NCBI RefSeq assembly: GCF_036322805.1 | Contig: NZ_AP027272.1 | Span: forward strand, 4,030,001 to 4,094,000 | Length of the DNA: 64,000 nucleotides | Source: Planctobacterium marinum | Lineage (GTDB): Bacteria > Pseudomonadota > Gammaproteobacteria > Enterobacterales > Alteromonadaceae | Direction: 5' to 3' | In this document: positions 1 to 9,474 of the stretch, in pieces | How positions within the stretch are numbered: the first letter of the stretch is position 1 | Layout: every line of letters begins with the position of its first letter | The notes under the pieces: model-generated | What the model saw: the letters and a program-made list of their open reading frames with translations, nothing else | Database searches by the model: none | Told to the model about the DNA's origin: nothing | Made by a program: the position numbers and the translations under genes

Positions 1-566
1 AGGTTGTTTTCAGCGTCTACTTTAACGACTTCCAGAGACTGTACAGTAACTTGTTTGTTACCCAGCTGACCGGCCATTTTCTTACCTTTGAAAACTTTAC
101 CTGGTGATTGGTTTTGACCAATTGAACCAGGGGCACGGTGAGAAAGAGAGTTACCGTGAGTCATACGCTGAGAACTGAAGTTCCAACGTTTGATTGCACC
201 AGCAAAACCTTTACCTTTAGAAGTACCAGTTACGTCAACCATGTTTGTGTCAGCGAAGATCTCAACAGTGATCTCTTTACCTACTTCCAAATCAGCGCCT
301 TCTTCAGCACCTAAACGGAATTCCCACAAACCACGGCCCGCTTCAACGCCAGCTTTAGCAAAGTGACCTGCTTCAGCTTTATTTACACGGTTAGCCTTTT
401 TTGTACCAGCAGTTACCTGCAAAGCGCGATAGCCATCTTTTTCGGCAGTACGAAGCTGTGTAATACGGTTAGGGGTAGCTTCGATAACAGTCACAGGTAC
501 AGAACCGCCTTCTTCAGTGAAGATACGAGTCATACCGACTTTACGACCGATTAATCCAATCGACAT
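1..566 (-). CDS. rplC: 50S ribosomal protein L3 (3' end outside window)
   Basis: L3 is a primary 23S rRNA binding protein needed early in 50S assembly and lies near the peptidyl-transferase centre. The N-terminus [16 protein letters not shown] and the internal [17 protein letters not shown] stretch (the methylated-glutamine region of the family) are visible. About 188 residues of a usual 205-212 are inside the window, and the stop lies beyond base 1. The gene follows rpsJ after 18 bases on the same strand, which is the standard S10 operon order (rpsJ-rplC-rplD). It is therefore expected to be transcribed from the promoter near 1065-1092 and controlled through the S10 leader. The ATG at 566 is preceded by an AGAGAGAGGG-type ribosome binding site. 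Identification is certain. Confidence 0.97.
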   Translation of the reverse strand, partial: MSIGLIGRKVGMTRIFTEEGGSVPVTVIEATPNRITQLRTAEKDGYRALQVTAGTKKANRVNKAEAGHFAKAGVEAGRGLWEFRLGAEEGADLEVGKEITVEIFADTNMVDVTGTSKGKGFAGAIKRWNFSSQRMTHGNSLSHRAPGSIGQNQSPGKVFKGKKMAGQLGNKQVTVQSLEVVKVDAENN

Positions 567-584
567 TATTTACACCCTCTCTCT

Positions 585-1043
<459 letters not shown>

Positions 1044-1064
1044 CTATGAACTCAGTGGGCGCGC

Positions 1065-1092
1065 ATTATACGCATGTTTAATATTTGCGCAA
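1065..1092 (-). promoter_or_regulatory. Promoter of the S10 operon
   Basis: On the minus strand there is a -35 box TTGCGC (1092-1087), a 16-base spacer and a perfect -10 box TATAAT (1070-1065), followed by a GC-rich discriminator GCGCGCCC. Such a discriminator is typical of stringently controlled ribosomal promoters. Transcription would start near 1058, giving a leader of about 160 bases. Confidence 0.8.
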
Positions 1093-1173
1093 GAGTTATT
1101 TTGCATTATCTCGGCAGACCCGAACATTTCATTTGTGCCCTGATGGCATTGTCATCGCCCGGCCCAAATTATT

Positions 1174-1485
1174 TTATAAGTGCTCGTCTGGGTGATGACC
1201 TTTCAAGTCTGCAAAAGGCTCTGTGATGCGCGCTATTAGCAATGCGATCGCCAGATTAGTCACTAATGCGAACTCATTACCCATTTTGCTCTCTAGCCAA
1301 TGGAAAATAATGTGGTATATGGCTACCGCTGAGAATAGACACGCAACGGTGGTCCATACTATTGTCGGTTGTAGTATGTAAGCGCACTGCTTACATATCA
1401 TCTTACCTCGCCATATCAAACCCAGCCTTTTATCGATGGGAATCGTTACTTTGCAATTCCGGCAGTGTCTTTCAAATAACCACAC
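1174..1485 (-). CDS. Small membrane protein with N-terminal zinc-ribbon-like cysteines
   Basis: I do not recognise this 103-residue protein as a named family. Visible features are two CxxC pairs (C8/C11 and C31/C34), spaced as in a zinc ribbon. Two hydrophobic segments follow: about residues 43-62, and about 73-87 containing ALVTNLAIALLIARI. The C-terminus is a short charged tail (HHPDEHL). The start is a GTG at 1485 with an AGAGG ribosome binding site seven bases upstream. It lies between the S10 promoter and the bacteriocin-like cassette, all on the minus strand, but 238 bases separate it from the cassette, so co-transcription is uncertain. A membrane-anchored metal-binding role is only an inference. 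Confidence 0.6.
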   Translation of the reverse strand: MWLFERHCRNCKVTIPIDKRLGLIWRGKMICKQCAYILQPTIVWTTVACLFSAVAIYHIIFHWLESKMGNEFALVTNLAIALLIARITEPFADLKGHHPDEHL

Positions 1486-1723
1486 GTATTTGCCTCTTTT
1501 ATATCACTAAGCTCTTATTTGCTTAATTGAGTTTTATTTGTCTGCCCTTTAAAATGCAAGCCAAAAGTGTAACCGGAGCATAATGTTGCAAGAAATCCCT
1601 ATCTTTTAATTTACAAGATTTCAGGGGCCTTGTTAGATTGTGTGATTAAAGACTAAGCCTGCTTCATAACGATTTACTTTTCATTCACTCGCAAAACGAA
1701 GGCTTCGATTGAACTATTAGAGC

Positions 1724-1894
1724 CTAAGTTTCCTTACTCCTAATCCAATCAACCGTAAGTAATAAAAACCCGAGTACAGAAACAAAAATGACACCTTGGG
1801 GTAACGCGTCTTTAGACTGTACAAACAGAATAACAATAAATACGCCCAATACTAATTCAAGTAAAAAAAGAAATATCCATGCAGCTCTATACAT
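1724..1894 (-). CDS. 56-residue membrane protein, candidate bacteriocin immunity protein
   Basis: A short frame starts with ATG at 1894 behind a good GAGGA ribosome binding site and ends with TAG at 1724-1726. The product begins MYRAAWIFLFLLELVLGVF and has two hydrophobic segments (about residues 6-25 and 33-50) separated by a short QSKDALPQ turn. It ends in a charged WIRSKET tail. This is a plausible two-helix hairpin inner-membrane protein. It begins 68 bases downstream of the double-glycine-leader peptide gene on the same strand. Small hydrophobic proteins directly after a class II bacteriocin gene are often the cognate immunity protein, which is the basis of the proposal. No homology is recognised. 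The bases 1486-1723 between it and the preceding gene hold nothing else I can identify. Confidence 0.55.
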   Translation of the reverse strand: MYRAAWIFLFLLELVLGVFIVILFVQSKDALPQGVIFVSVLGFLLLTVDWIRSKET

Positions 1895-1962
1895 TTAGTT
1901 ATCCTCATATAATAGGATTAATAAGGGGAGCCATAGACAACTCCCCTAAACAATAACGGTCT

Positions 1963-2118
1963 TTATGGTTCCCTATTAGCCGCAGACGCAGCCAAACCGA
2001 CACCAAAAATAGCCGAGCCGGTTGTAATACCCCAGCCAATTCCTTTACCAATAGCTATCAGAACTGGAGTGACACCGCCGTTAACCTGTTCGATTTCTTG
2101 TATCGATAACTCATTCAT
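1963..2118 (-). CDS. Double-glycine-leader bacteriocin-like peptide precursor
   Basis: The 51-residue precursor has a 15-residue leader MNELSIQEIEQVNGG of the ELxxxExxxVxGG type. C39 peptidase domains of peptidase-containing ABC exporters cleave this class of leader after GG. The predicted 36-residue mature peptide is hydrophobic and glycine-rich, with GKGIGWGITTG and AIFGVGLAASAA stretches containing GxxxG-like spacing, as in pore-forming class II bacteriocins and microcins. It has no cysteine. I chose ATG 2118 because AAGGAG lies six bases upstream; an earlier ATG at 2124 directly abuts that site, and the upstream extension to 2190 lacks leader character. A small membrane protein follows after 68 bases. 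No C39 transporter or HlyD-type partner is in the window, so export would depend on a system elsewhere. Confidence 0.7.
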   Translation of the reverse strand: MNELSIQEIEQVNGGVTPVLIAIGKGIGWGITTGSAIFGVGLAASAANREP

Positions 2119-2297
2119 GTCCATCTCCTTGCCAACGTCACTGCGTTGGGCTGTTTGTTTAAACTGTGCCAACCATTGACACAATTCCATGTTAACCGGC
2201 AGAAAATCTGATGTAACCTGTACCTAAGTACAGTTTTTTAAGGCCATAAACTGGCGATAAACTGAGCAACCGGAATAGATAATGACAAGGAAACGTC

Positions 2298-4610
2298 ATG
2301 AAACCAGTAAGCTCAGCTATAGTTAACAGTATCATTAACCGTGAAATACAACCGATAACAGAAGAAGCCCTCTACAGAATGATAAACGACCAGGTTCGAC
2401 AGGACGACTTACTCAAAAAAATCGACAGCTATTTAGAGCAACACGAAACTTTGATGGATGCTTATCAAAAGCTGGAGCCCATTATCCTCAAGTTATTTGG
2501 TGCCGAGCGCATGAGTATCTTTCAACGTCGTCGCCAGCATCAAGATTTGGTAGCCCGCTTCAAAACCGGCAACGAAATTCGTGAGATTAAAGTGGCAATC
2601 AGTCCGCAATCCATCGCTGGTTATGTGGCCTTAAGTCAGCTTCCTCTGATTATCAATGATCCATACAACGCTGAGGAATTAAGAGAGATTCATCCTCGTC
2701 TGAAATTCGCTGACAAATTTGATAAGTCCAGCTCCTTTAAAACCAAAAGCATTCTTTGTGTTCCCATTATGAACGCAGGCGTTATTTTGGGCGTGATGCA
2801 GGTCATCAATAAACAACGCGGTGATTTTAACGACGCAGACCTGCGCCTTGGTAAAGGCCTGGCCGACATGTTAGGTAACAAGTTCCGATTTGAGCTTGAT
2901 GGCACTAAACAGCCATTTCAATATCTGGTGCATCGTAATTTGATTCAAGAGTCAGTACTGGACCAGCTAATTGAAAGCTGTAAAGATCAAAAACACCTTA
3001 TTCAACGACTCACTTCTGAACATCGCATCCCGGAGAATGAAATTGGCCAGGCATTGTCAATCCATTACCAGGTACCTTGGCTTGATTACCTGCCCGACAA
3101 ATACCATTTGTTTCAAAACGAAAGTCGGCTCAACGTTTCTTATCTTAAGCGCAACCTGGTAGCAGTTATTGCCGACGCCCGCGAAAACCCCATAGTTGTA
3201 ATGGCCGAGCCCAACAATGCCGCTTTGCTGATGGAAGTCGAATCCGCGTTGGGTATTGAGCAATACGAAATCTCAGTGGGTTTGCCCAACACTGTCTTAC
3301 AATACTTAGGAGAAGCCACGGGCGGAGACAGCAAAGGTCCGGGCGAAATGGATGAAATCCTGGATGAGATCAGCACCAGCTCTGATGACCATGAAGAAAT
3401 GGTGGATGAGCTGTCTGACGATGCACCAGCCGTGGTGCGTTTAGTGAGCCGTATTCTGCATGATGCCAAGCGCATTAACGCATCTGACATTCACATCGAT
3501 GCTGAAAAAGGCGGCCCGACTCGCGTTCGCATGCGGGTGGATGGGGTCTGTCGAGATATCACCCAACTGCCAGCATCACACCATAGTGCTGTGATTGCCC
3601 GTATTAAAATTATGGCGAATCTTAATATCGCAGAAAAGCGGGTGCCACAAGACGGTAAGTTGGCTTTTCGAATGCAAGGCAAACCAGTAGAAGTTCGGGT
3701 GGCAACAATACCAACGGTGGCAGGCGAAGGCGTAGTTATGCGTATTCTGGCGGCAGGTGGTGCCATGCCAATGGACAAAATGAACCTGAGCCCGCGCAAC
3801 ACCGAAATGCTCAAAACCATGATTGTGAAACCCCATGGTATTTTGTTAGTGGTTGGGCCAACAGGCTCAGGTAAAACAACGACTTTGCATGCAATCCTTG
3901 GCCACTTGAACACCCCCGAAAAAAAGATTTGGACTGCGGAAGACCCGGTGGAAATTACTCAGCCCGGCCTGCAACAGGTGCAAGTCAGCCCAAAAATAGG
4001 CTTTACCTTTGCTAGTGCCTTAAGAGCTTTTTTGCGGGCCGATCCCGATATCATCCTTATCGGTGAGATGCGGGACAAAGAAACCGCACATGCCGGTATT
4101 GAAGCCTCGCTAACAGGTCACTTGGTTTTATCCACACTACACACCAACTCTGCGCCTGAAACCATTACCCGTCTTTTAGATTTAGGGTTAGATCCCGTCA
4201 ACTTCTCTGATGCCTGTGTAGGTATATTGGCACAGCGTCTCATCCGAACCCTGTGTAAAAACTGCAAAGAGGAATACCCTGCGACTGACGCGGAAGTGGG
4301 CTTTGTAAAGCGCCAATACGGTGAAGATAAACTAGAAGAAATCGGTTATAAAGAGCCCTTAATGTTGCACCGAGGTAAAGGTTGTGATGAATGCGGTGGC
4401 ACCGGATACAAAGGCAGAACCGGCGTGCACGAGCTATTGACCATGACTCCTGAACTCAGAGCGCTCGTATATAAAGAAGCCGCAGTGACCGCAATGGCCA
4501 AACAAGCCACCAGCGATGGCATGCGCACCCTGGTGCAAGACGGTCTATACAAAGTACTCAAAGGCGATACCGATATTGCCCAGGTACAAATTATTTCCGG
4601 AGCAGAATAA
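2298..4610 (+). CDS. GspE/PilB-family secretion ATPase with N-terminal GAF domain
   Basis: This 770-residue protein combines a GAF-like sensory domain (about 45-200), a type II secretion/pilus N-terminal domain (about 210-335), an acidic linker near 345-375 and the hexameric ATPase domain (about 380-760). Walker A GPTGSGKTTT lies near residue 520 and the Walker B region ILIGEMRDKETA near 587. A metal-binding pair, CKNC near 653 and CDECGGTGYKGRTG near 696, is present as in PilB/GspE/MshE. Such ATPases drive pilin or pseudopilin assembly at the inner membrane. The usual partners (inner-membrane platform, secretin, pilins) are absent nearby, so it is an orphan. The GAF fusion suggests control by a small ligand. 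The downstream peptidase starts three bases after the stop. Confidence 0.88.
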   Translation: MKPVSSAIVNSIINREIQPITEEALYRMINDQVRQDDLLKKIDSYLEQHETLMDAYQKLEPIILKLFGAERMSIFQRRRQHQDLVARFKTGNEIREIKVAISPQSIAGYVALSQLPLIINDPYNAEELREIHPRLKFADKFDKSSSFKTKSILCVPIMNAGVILGVMQVINKQRGDFNDADLRLGKGLADMLGNKFRFELDGTKQPFQYLVHRNLIQESVLDQLIESCKDQKHLIQRLTSEHRIPENEIGQALSIHYQVPWLDYLPDKYHLFQNESRLNVSYLKRNLVAVIADARENPIVVMAEPNNAALLMEVESALGIEQYEISVGLPNTVLQYLGEATGGDSKGPGEMDEILDEISTSSDDHEEMVDELSDDAPAVVRLVSRILHDAKRINASDIHIDAEKGGPTRVRMRVDGVCRDITQLPASHHSAVIARIKIMANLNIAEKRVPQDGKLAFRMQGKPVEVRVATIPTVAGEGVVMRILAAGGAMPMDKMNLSPRNTEMLKTMIVKPHGILLVVGPTGSGKTTTLHAILGHLNTPEKKIWTAEDPVEITQPGLQQVQVSPKIGFTFASALRAFLRADPDIILIGEMRDKETAHAGIEASLTGHLVLSTLHTNSAPETITRLLDLGLDPVNFSDACVGILAQRLIRTLCKNCKEEYPATDAEVGFVKRQYGEDKLEEIGYKEPLMLHRGKGCDECGGTGYKGRTGVHELLTMTPELRALVYKEAAVTAMAKQATSDGMRTLVQDGLYKVLKGDTDIAQVQIISGAE

Positions 4611-4613
4611 TCC

Positions 4614-6077
4614 ATGAGCATGTTAAAAAAAGCCCTGCTGGCGTTGGGCTTGCTATTGGTTGTTCTTGTGGGTATTGTCACCTTCAGAACCTATACTGTT
4701 TTTACTGAGCAACAAGTTCAGGTTGAACCGATAACCAGTGCATTCAGCCGCGATAAGAATGCCGCAGTGCAAAGGCTTTCCAGAGCCATTCAATATCAAA
4801 CCATCTCCAGCGAAGAGTCTTCCGATAGCAATAGCGAATTCGAATCATTTATTCGCTTTCTGGAAAAGAGTTACCCTTCCCTTTGGCAGAAGTTTCCTCC
4901 CGAATTTATCTCTGAGTACAGTTTCCTGTTCCGCATCAAAGGTACACAGTCAAGCACTAAACCTTTGATGTTCCTGGCCCATACTGATGTAGTTCCCGTT
5001 GATGCCGAAACTTTACACAAGTGGCGACAAGCGCCTTTTGGTGGTGACATCGCTGACGGTAAAGTATGGGGACGGGGTGCTATCGATGACAAAGGCAGCG
5101 TAATGGCACTGTTGGAAGTGGCTGAATATCTAGTCGCCAATAACAAACTACCTGAACGCGACATCTATCTGGCCTTTGGTCACGATGAAGAAATAGGCGG
5201 CAAATCAGGCGCGGCAAAAATTGCTGAAAAACTCAAATCCGAAGGTTTAGAATTCGAATTTATTCTGGATGAAGGCGGCGTAATCACTCAAGGGATTATG
5301 CCCGGCATCCAACAACCCTTAGCGTTAATTGGCATAGCAGAGAAAGGCTTTGCCAATTTTAAACTAACCGTGGAAAGTACCGGAGGTCATTCTTCACAAC
5401 CTCCCACTAACACCGCCGCAGGGATTATCGCTCAAGCCGTTGTTAAAGTGGAAAACGCCCCCTTTCCCGCCGATCTCAGTTTTATGAATCAAACTTTCGA
5501 AAAAATCGGCAATTACGCCGATATTTCCATGCGGCTACCCTTTAGTAACCTTTGGCTGCTGCAGCCTGTTATTGAAAGCGCCATGAATGCTTCACCAGCC
5601 ACCTCAGCCAGCATTCGTACGACAGCGGCAGTCACTCAGCTAAAAGGCAGCTCTAAATCTAATATTCTACCCACAGAAGCCTCTGCCGTGGTGAACTTCA
5701 GACTGTTCCCGGGTACGAGCGTTCAGGATGTGAAAGCCCACCTGAAAAAGATAATCAACGATGAACGGGTAAAGATAGAACCTTTTATGGCCACTGAAGC
5801 CTCTTCAGTATCTGCTGCAGATAGCGCCAGCTTTGAGCTGCTAGAGCAAACGATTAGAAGCATAGACGGTAACATTCTGGTGGCGCCTTATCTGGTGATT
5901 GCGGGCACAGATGCCAAACACTACGAGGGCCTGTCTGAGAATATTTATCGCTTTATGATGGTGAAATTCACTCCTGAATCCTTACAGCGTATTCATGGTA
6001 TCAATGAGCATATTGACATTGATGAGTACCACCAGATCATGACTTTTTATCATGCCCTGATGACTCAACCGTTTTAG
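4614..6077 (+). CDS. Membrane-anchored M20 family metallopeptidase (PM20D1/carboxypeptidase S-like)
   Basis: This 487-residue protein has one N-terminal hydrophobic helix (about 5-25) and a two-zinc M20 hydrolase fold. Visible motifs are the first metal ligand region FLAHTDVVPVD (about 121-131), the bridging Asp region GRGAIDDKGSV (about 154-164) and the catalytic GHDEEIGG (about 189-196). The downstream EKGFANFKLTVESTGGHSS fits the dimerisation lid, and a late INEHIDIDEY the last metal ligand. M20 enzymes of this type cleave C-terminal residues from peptides or N-acyl amino acids. The helix suggests a periplasm-facing enzyme. The start is three bases after the upstream ATPase stop, so the two are probably co-transcribed, but no functional link is evident. 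Confidence 0.88.
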   Translation: MSMLKKALLALGLLLVVLVGIVTFRTYTVFTEQQVQVEPITSAFSRDKNAAVQRLSRAIQYQTISSEESSDSNSEFESFIRFLEKSYPSLWQKFPPEFISEYSFLFRIKGTQSSTKPLMFLAHTDVVPVDAETLHKWRQAPFGGDIADGKVWGRGAIDDKGSVMALLEVAEYLVANNKLPERDIYLAFGHDEEIGGKSGAAKIAEKLKSEGLEFEFILDEGGVITQGIMPGIQQPLALIGIAEKGFANFKLTVESTGGHSSQPPTNTAAGIIAQAVVKVENAPFPADLSFMNQTFEKIGNYADISMRLPFSNLWLLQPVIESAMNASPATSASIRTTAAVTQLKGSSKSNILPTEASAVVNFRLFPGTSVQDVKAHLKKIINDERVKIEPFMATEASSVSAADSASFELLEQTIRSIDGNILVAPYLVIAGTDAKHYEGLSENIYRFMMVKFTPESLQRIHGINEHIDIDEYHQIMTFYHALMTQPF

Positions 6078-6100
6078 GGTCAGGTGGCAATACCTGACCC
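6077..6100. terminator. Hairpin between convergent genes
   Basis: A perfect 9-bp stem GGGTCAGGT/ACCTGACCC with a 6-base loop sits between the converging M20 peptidase and VCBS protein genes. No clear U run follows on either strand, so it may be a weak or factor-assisted terminator or an mRNA-stabilising hairpin. Confidence 0.45.
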
Positions 6101-6107
6101 CCTCATG

Positions 6108-9100
6108 CTATTGAGCACTTTGAACAGTTGTCGTGATTAACTTAGAGTGTTCGTCGCCGGTGCCATAGACTCCGTCCGGGCCAGGAGTGTAATCAGAATG
6201 CACCATATCCAGCAAGCCATCGCCGTTCAAATCTATTGGATAAGCCTTTTCGCCCCAGTATCTTTGTGGTTGTAACAGAGTAGGGTCCTGTATTTCAAAA
6301 GTTCTGTCGGCCTTTCTGATATAAAGGTAAGGCGAGTTTTCATCAATATAGGCTGAGCCGGCCATTATCAAATCTTCCAGACCGTCATTGTTCATATCCG
6401 CAAAAATCATCGGTAAAGGCATATTGAGATTACGGCCATAAAATGAGTATATTTCTGTTGTTAAAGACTGATCAGCGAAATAGTTATCGGTTTCATCAAT
6501 AAACTCACCATTGCAGTCACTAATCAGCGCCTGTAAATATCTGCCAGTATTACCTGCAGAAGGGTCCGCATCAGTATTGCCTCGCTCATGAGCTAACACC
6601 AGATCTTTTGCCCCATCGCCATTTAAGTCGCCAACGATTAATGACTTCACGTAGGTATAATCATCATTCCAATCTACTCCGGGAAGGTTGTGTACATTGT
6701 GCGCTTTGAAATAGCCAGTTCCATCGTTGTAGGCAATCTTATTGAAATTGAATTCCTGATTGTTATTTATACGTTTCAGTCGTCCCATCACTAAATCCGG
6801 GAAACCATCGCCATTCATGTCTTCTAATTTATGATAAATGTAACGCCAGTAGTATTGATAGGTCTCACCACCATGCAAAATATCGGTGGGGATACGATTG
6901 TCATGATCTACAGTAAAGTTGCCACTGCCGTCGTTCAGCAAAAAATGCCCTACAATATTGTCGTAACCACCACCACTTTCAACAAAAATATCAATATCGC
7001 CATCACCGTCGATATCTCCCCAGGTAACGCCTTTGCTATGAATGTGATCGTTCCCTGTTGAGTCTAGGTAACTCTCAGCCAGTTGCGTGGTGACACTGTA
7101 TGCTCCAGCTTCGTTACTCATCAGCACAACAGGTGGCTCACCATAGTAACCTCCGGAAGGAGCTTGCCCTCTATCAAGGTTACCGCCATCCATGATGACA
7201 AAGTCTACCTGACCATCACCATTAAAATCTGCTGTGGCGGCTTTTGGCGCATACATGCTTACATCAGATTCCAGAAACTCAGAGGTTACATCCGAAAAAC
7301 TGCCGTCGCCATTGCTTTGCAGGAAAATTAACGCGGATGGTTCAAGCGAATTATTATCTTCACCGCCCACCAGCAAATCAGTTAATTGGTCACCATTAAA
7401 ATCACCTGCGTAAAGGAATTGGTCCGCGATGCCTTGCGCAGAAAAATCCGTTGTGGATTCCGTTGTATAACTAAATTCATTAATGTTGACTTCAAGTGAC
7501 AGCGGCTCAGGAGCAACGCACTGTAAGTTAAATACCACCTCAGATGCCCAATTCTTCACTCTGACATTTACGGTATCGGAAGCGGTGTTACCATCAATGT
7601 CAGTTACCTCAACTTGAAGTATCGCATCAATGTCGGCATCCACTTCCGGGGCAGTAATGGTAATGCCGTACTGATCGGTCGCTGATAGCTCTAGCTCAAC
7701 ACCAGACAATTGTGTCCAGCTCACCTGATTGATTTGGTTATCAGGGTCATCCGCTGTGGCCACAAGTTCTGCTGTGTCTCCTTCAAAGAGCTCAATATCA
7801 GAAGGCGCGGTTACATTCACTTCCCAATCTTCAGACTGATCCCCCGAGTCTAATATCATTAGAGATTTGAAGGACGTATAAGTAAAGCCGTTACTATCTG
7901 TCAAACTGAGATACGCAAAAAGAAAGCTATCTTGTTCTACCTGCTTCGCAGTGACCCGCGTATTCACAGACTCTGCCGACTCAAACTCTAGATAGTCGGT
8001 TAAAATTGACCACCAAAGTGCACTGGTAAATTTGTTTTGTGGGTCGGTGATATCTGGTGTTAATTGCGCGCTCTCCCCTTCATTAATCTCAAGCGTGTCC
8101 CCCATATCAACTGAAAAACTGTTAGAGTCAGCTTTTAAATTTACTGTCACCTGTTCCTGAGTTACGCCACCATCAGCATCGGTTACCGTAATCGAAAACT
8201 GCAAAGATTCATCTTGCGTGACACTTGGCATAACCAAGGTAAACCGGGCTTCTTCTGGTGCAAAAAGGTTTACGGCTGTACCTGACAGTTGTTCCCACAA
8301 GTAACTTAATTCGGTGCCTTCAGGATCGGTTGCTTCTGCTTCGAACAAGATAATTGAGCCCGAATAAACGTTGTGTTCCTTTGTAACCTGAATAACCGGG
8401 TTTAGGTTTTCGATTTCAGCAACACTGACCATTTCCATGCGGGTACTGATTGGCGCTGCAAGCGGCACATCAGTGCTTTGCTTACCGAAATGATGGCGTT
8501 CTATTTCACCATCAGAGCTACGCAATATGTACTGATATTGATTGGAAGCTCTTCTTACCGCAATATCAGCCTTTCCGTCACCGTCGTAATCGGCCACAAT
8601 AGGAGTATCCTCCGATTGTTTGCCAAAATGATAGCGGCCGATACTTGCATCGCTACTGTTCAGTACGTACCAATATTGATTAGAAGGACGACGCACCGCC
8701 ACATCGGCTTTGCCATCACCATCGTAATCGGCTGGTACCGGAATATCTTCAGCTTGCTTACCGAAATTGATACGCTGAATCTCACCATCTGAGCTATTCA
8801 GGATATACCACATCTGATTTGAAGGTCTTCTGACCGCAATATCAGCTTTGCCATCGCCATCGTAGTCAGCCGGTACGGGAATATCTTCCGCCTGTTTGCC
8901 GAAATTGAAGCGCTGAATCTCTCCGTTTGAACTATTCAGGACATACCACATCTGATTTGAAGGTCTTCTGACCGCAATATCAGTAATACCATCTCCATCA
9001 TAGTCTGCTGGAACGGGAATGTCCTCAGCCTTTTTGCCGAAGTTTACGCGCTGTATTTCTCCATTTGAGCTATTGAGGATGTACCACATTTGATTTGACG

Positions 9101-9359
9101 GTCTTCTTACGGCCACATCAGCGGTACCATCACCATCAAAATCACCACTTACCGGAATGTCATTTTCATGCTGGCCGAACTTAATACGCTGAATAGTTTG
9201 GTCGCTACTATTCTGAATATATTGCATAAAGCTAGCCTGGCGTCTAACGACAATATCGGCTTTTCCGTCGCCGTCAAAGTCCAGTTCAGCGGCAAAACTT
9301 GTCGCCGTACTCAATGTGGCTACAACAAAAATAAGATGGTGAAACAGTTTCCGGCTCAT
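6108..9359 (-). CDS. Secreted VCBS/FG-GAP protein with six-unit module and Ig-like domains
   Basis: The 1083-residue product has a signal peptide (MSRKLFHHLIFVVATLSTA...AFA). Mature residues about 23-300 are six tandem units of about 46 residues built on D(F/Y)DGDGxxDxAVRRPSNQxWYxLNSS. Three PKD/cadherin-like domains follow (about 310-610, marked by ATDPEGTELSYLWEQLSG and ATADDPDNQINQVSWTQLSG). The C-terminal third has classical FG-GAP/VCBS calcium loops such as DFNGDGQVDFVI, DIDGDGDIDIFV and DMNGDGFPDLVM. FG-GAP repeats form beta-propellers and the Asp-rich loops bind calcium; an extracellular adhesion or ligand-binding role is inferred. ATG 9359 is preferred to an in-frame TTG at 9374. The six-unit module is shared with three other exported proteins in the window, but here it is N-terminal. 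Confidence 0.85.
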   Translation of the reverse strand: MSRKLFHHLIFVVATLSTATSFAAELDFDGDGKADIVVRRQASFMQYIQNSSDQTIQRIKFGQHENDIPVSGDFDGDGTADVAVRRPSNQMWYILNSSNGEIQRVNFGKKAEDIPVPADYDGDGITDIAVRRPSNQMWYVLNSSNGEIQRFNFGKQAEDIPVPADYDGDGKADIAVRRPSNQMWYILNSSDGEIQRINFGKQAEDIPVPADYDGDGKADVAVRRPSNQYWYVLNSSDASIGRYHFGKQSEDTPIVADYDGDGKADIAVRRASNQYQYILRSSDGEIERHHFGKQSTDVPLAAPISTRMEMVSVAEIENLNPVIQVTKEHNVYSGSIILFEAEATDPEGTELSYLWEQLSGTAVNLFAPEEARFTLVMPSVTQDESLQFSITVTDADGGVTQEQVTVNLKADSNSFSVDMGDTLEINEGESAQLTPDITDPQNKFTSALWWSILTDYLEFESAESVNTRVTAKQVEQDSFLFAYLSLTDSNGFTYTSFKSLMILDSGDQSEDWEVNVTAPSDIELFEGDTAELVATADDPDNQINQVSWTQLSGVELELSATDQYGITITAPEVDADIDAILQVEVTDIDGNTASDTVNVRVKNWASEVVFNLQCVAPEPLSLEVNINEFSYTTESTTDFSAQGIADQFLYAGDFNGDQLTDLLVGGEDNNSLEPSALIFLQSNGDGSFSDVTSEFLESDVSMYAPKAATADFNGDGQVDFVIMDGGNLDRGQAPSGGYYGEPPVVLMSNEAGAYSVTTQLAESYLDSTGNDHIHSKGVTWGDIDGDGDIDIFVESGGGYDNIVGHFLLNDGSGNFTVDHDNRIPTDILHGGETYQYYWRYIYHKLEDMNGDGFPDLVMGRLKRINNNQEFNFNKIAYNDGTGYFKAHNVHNLPGVDWNDDYTYVKSLIVGDLNGDGAKDLVLAHERGNTDADPSAGNTGRYLQALISDCNGEFIDETDNYFADQSLTTEIYSFYGRNLNMPLPMIFADMNNDGLEDLIMAGSAYIDENSPYLYIRKADRTFEIQDPTLLQPQRYWGEKAYPIDLNGDGLLDMVHSDYTPGPDGVYGTGDEHSKLITTTVQSAQ

Positions 9360-9409
9360 TAGCTCATATCCCAATAGCTTTCAATGGAGTGCAGTTAAAA
9401 TGAACGCGG

Positions 9410-9437
9410 AGTATAGATTTTAATCGACTTATTGCAA
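9410..9437 (-). promoter_or_regulatory. Promoter of the VCBS protein gene
   Basis: On the minus strand TTGCAA (9437-9432), a 16-base spacer and TATACT (9415-9410) form a good sigma-70 type promoter about 50 bases before the ATG at 9359. Unlike the two giant genes, the short leader has no terminator-like hairpin. Confidence 0.6.
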
Positions 9438-9474
9438 GTCACTTTATTTAACAGGCAGTGCTATCGCGTGGACA

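Noticed and set aside
2119-2190. Longer version of the bacteriocin-like gene starting at 2190
   Set aside because: The extra 24 residues do not resemble a leader, and AAGGAG stands six bases before the ATG at 2118.
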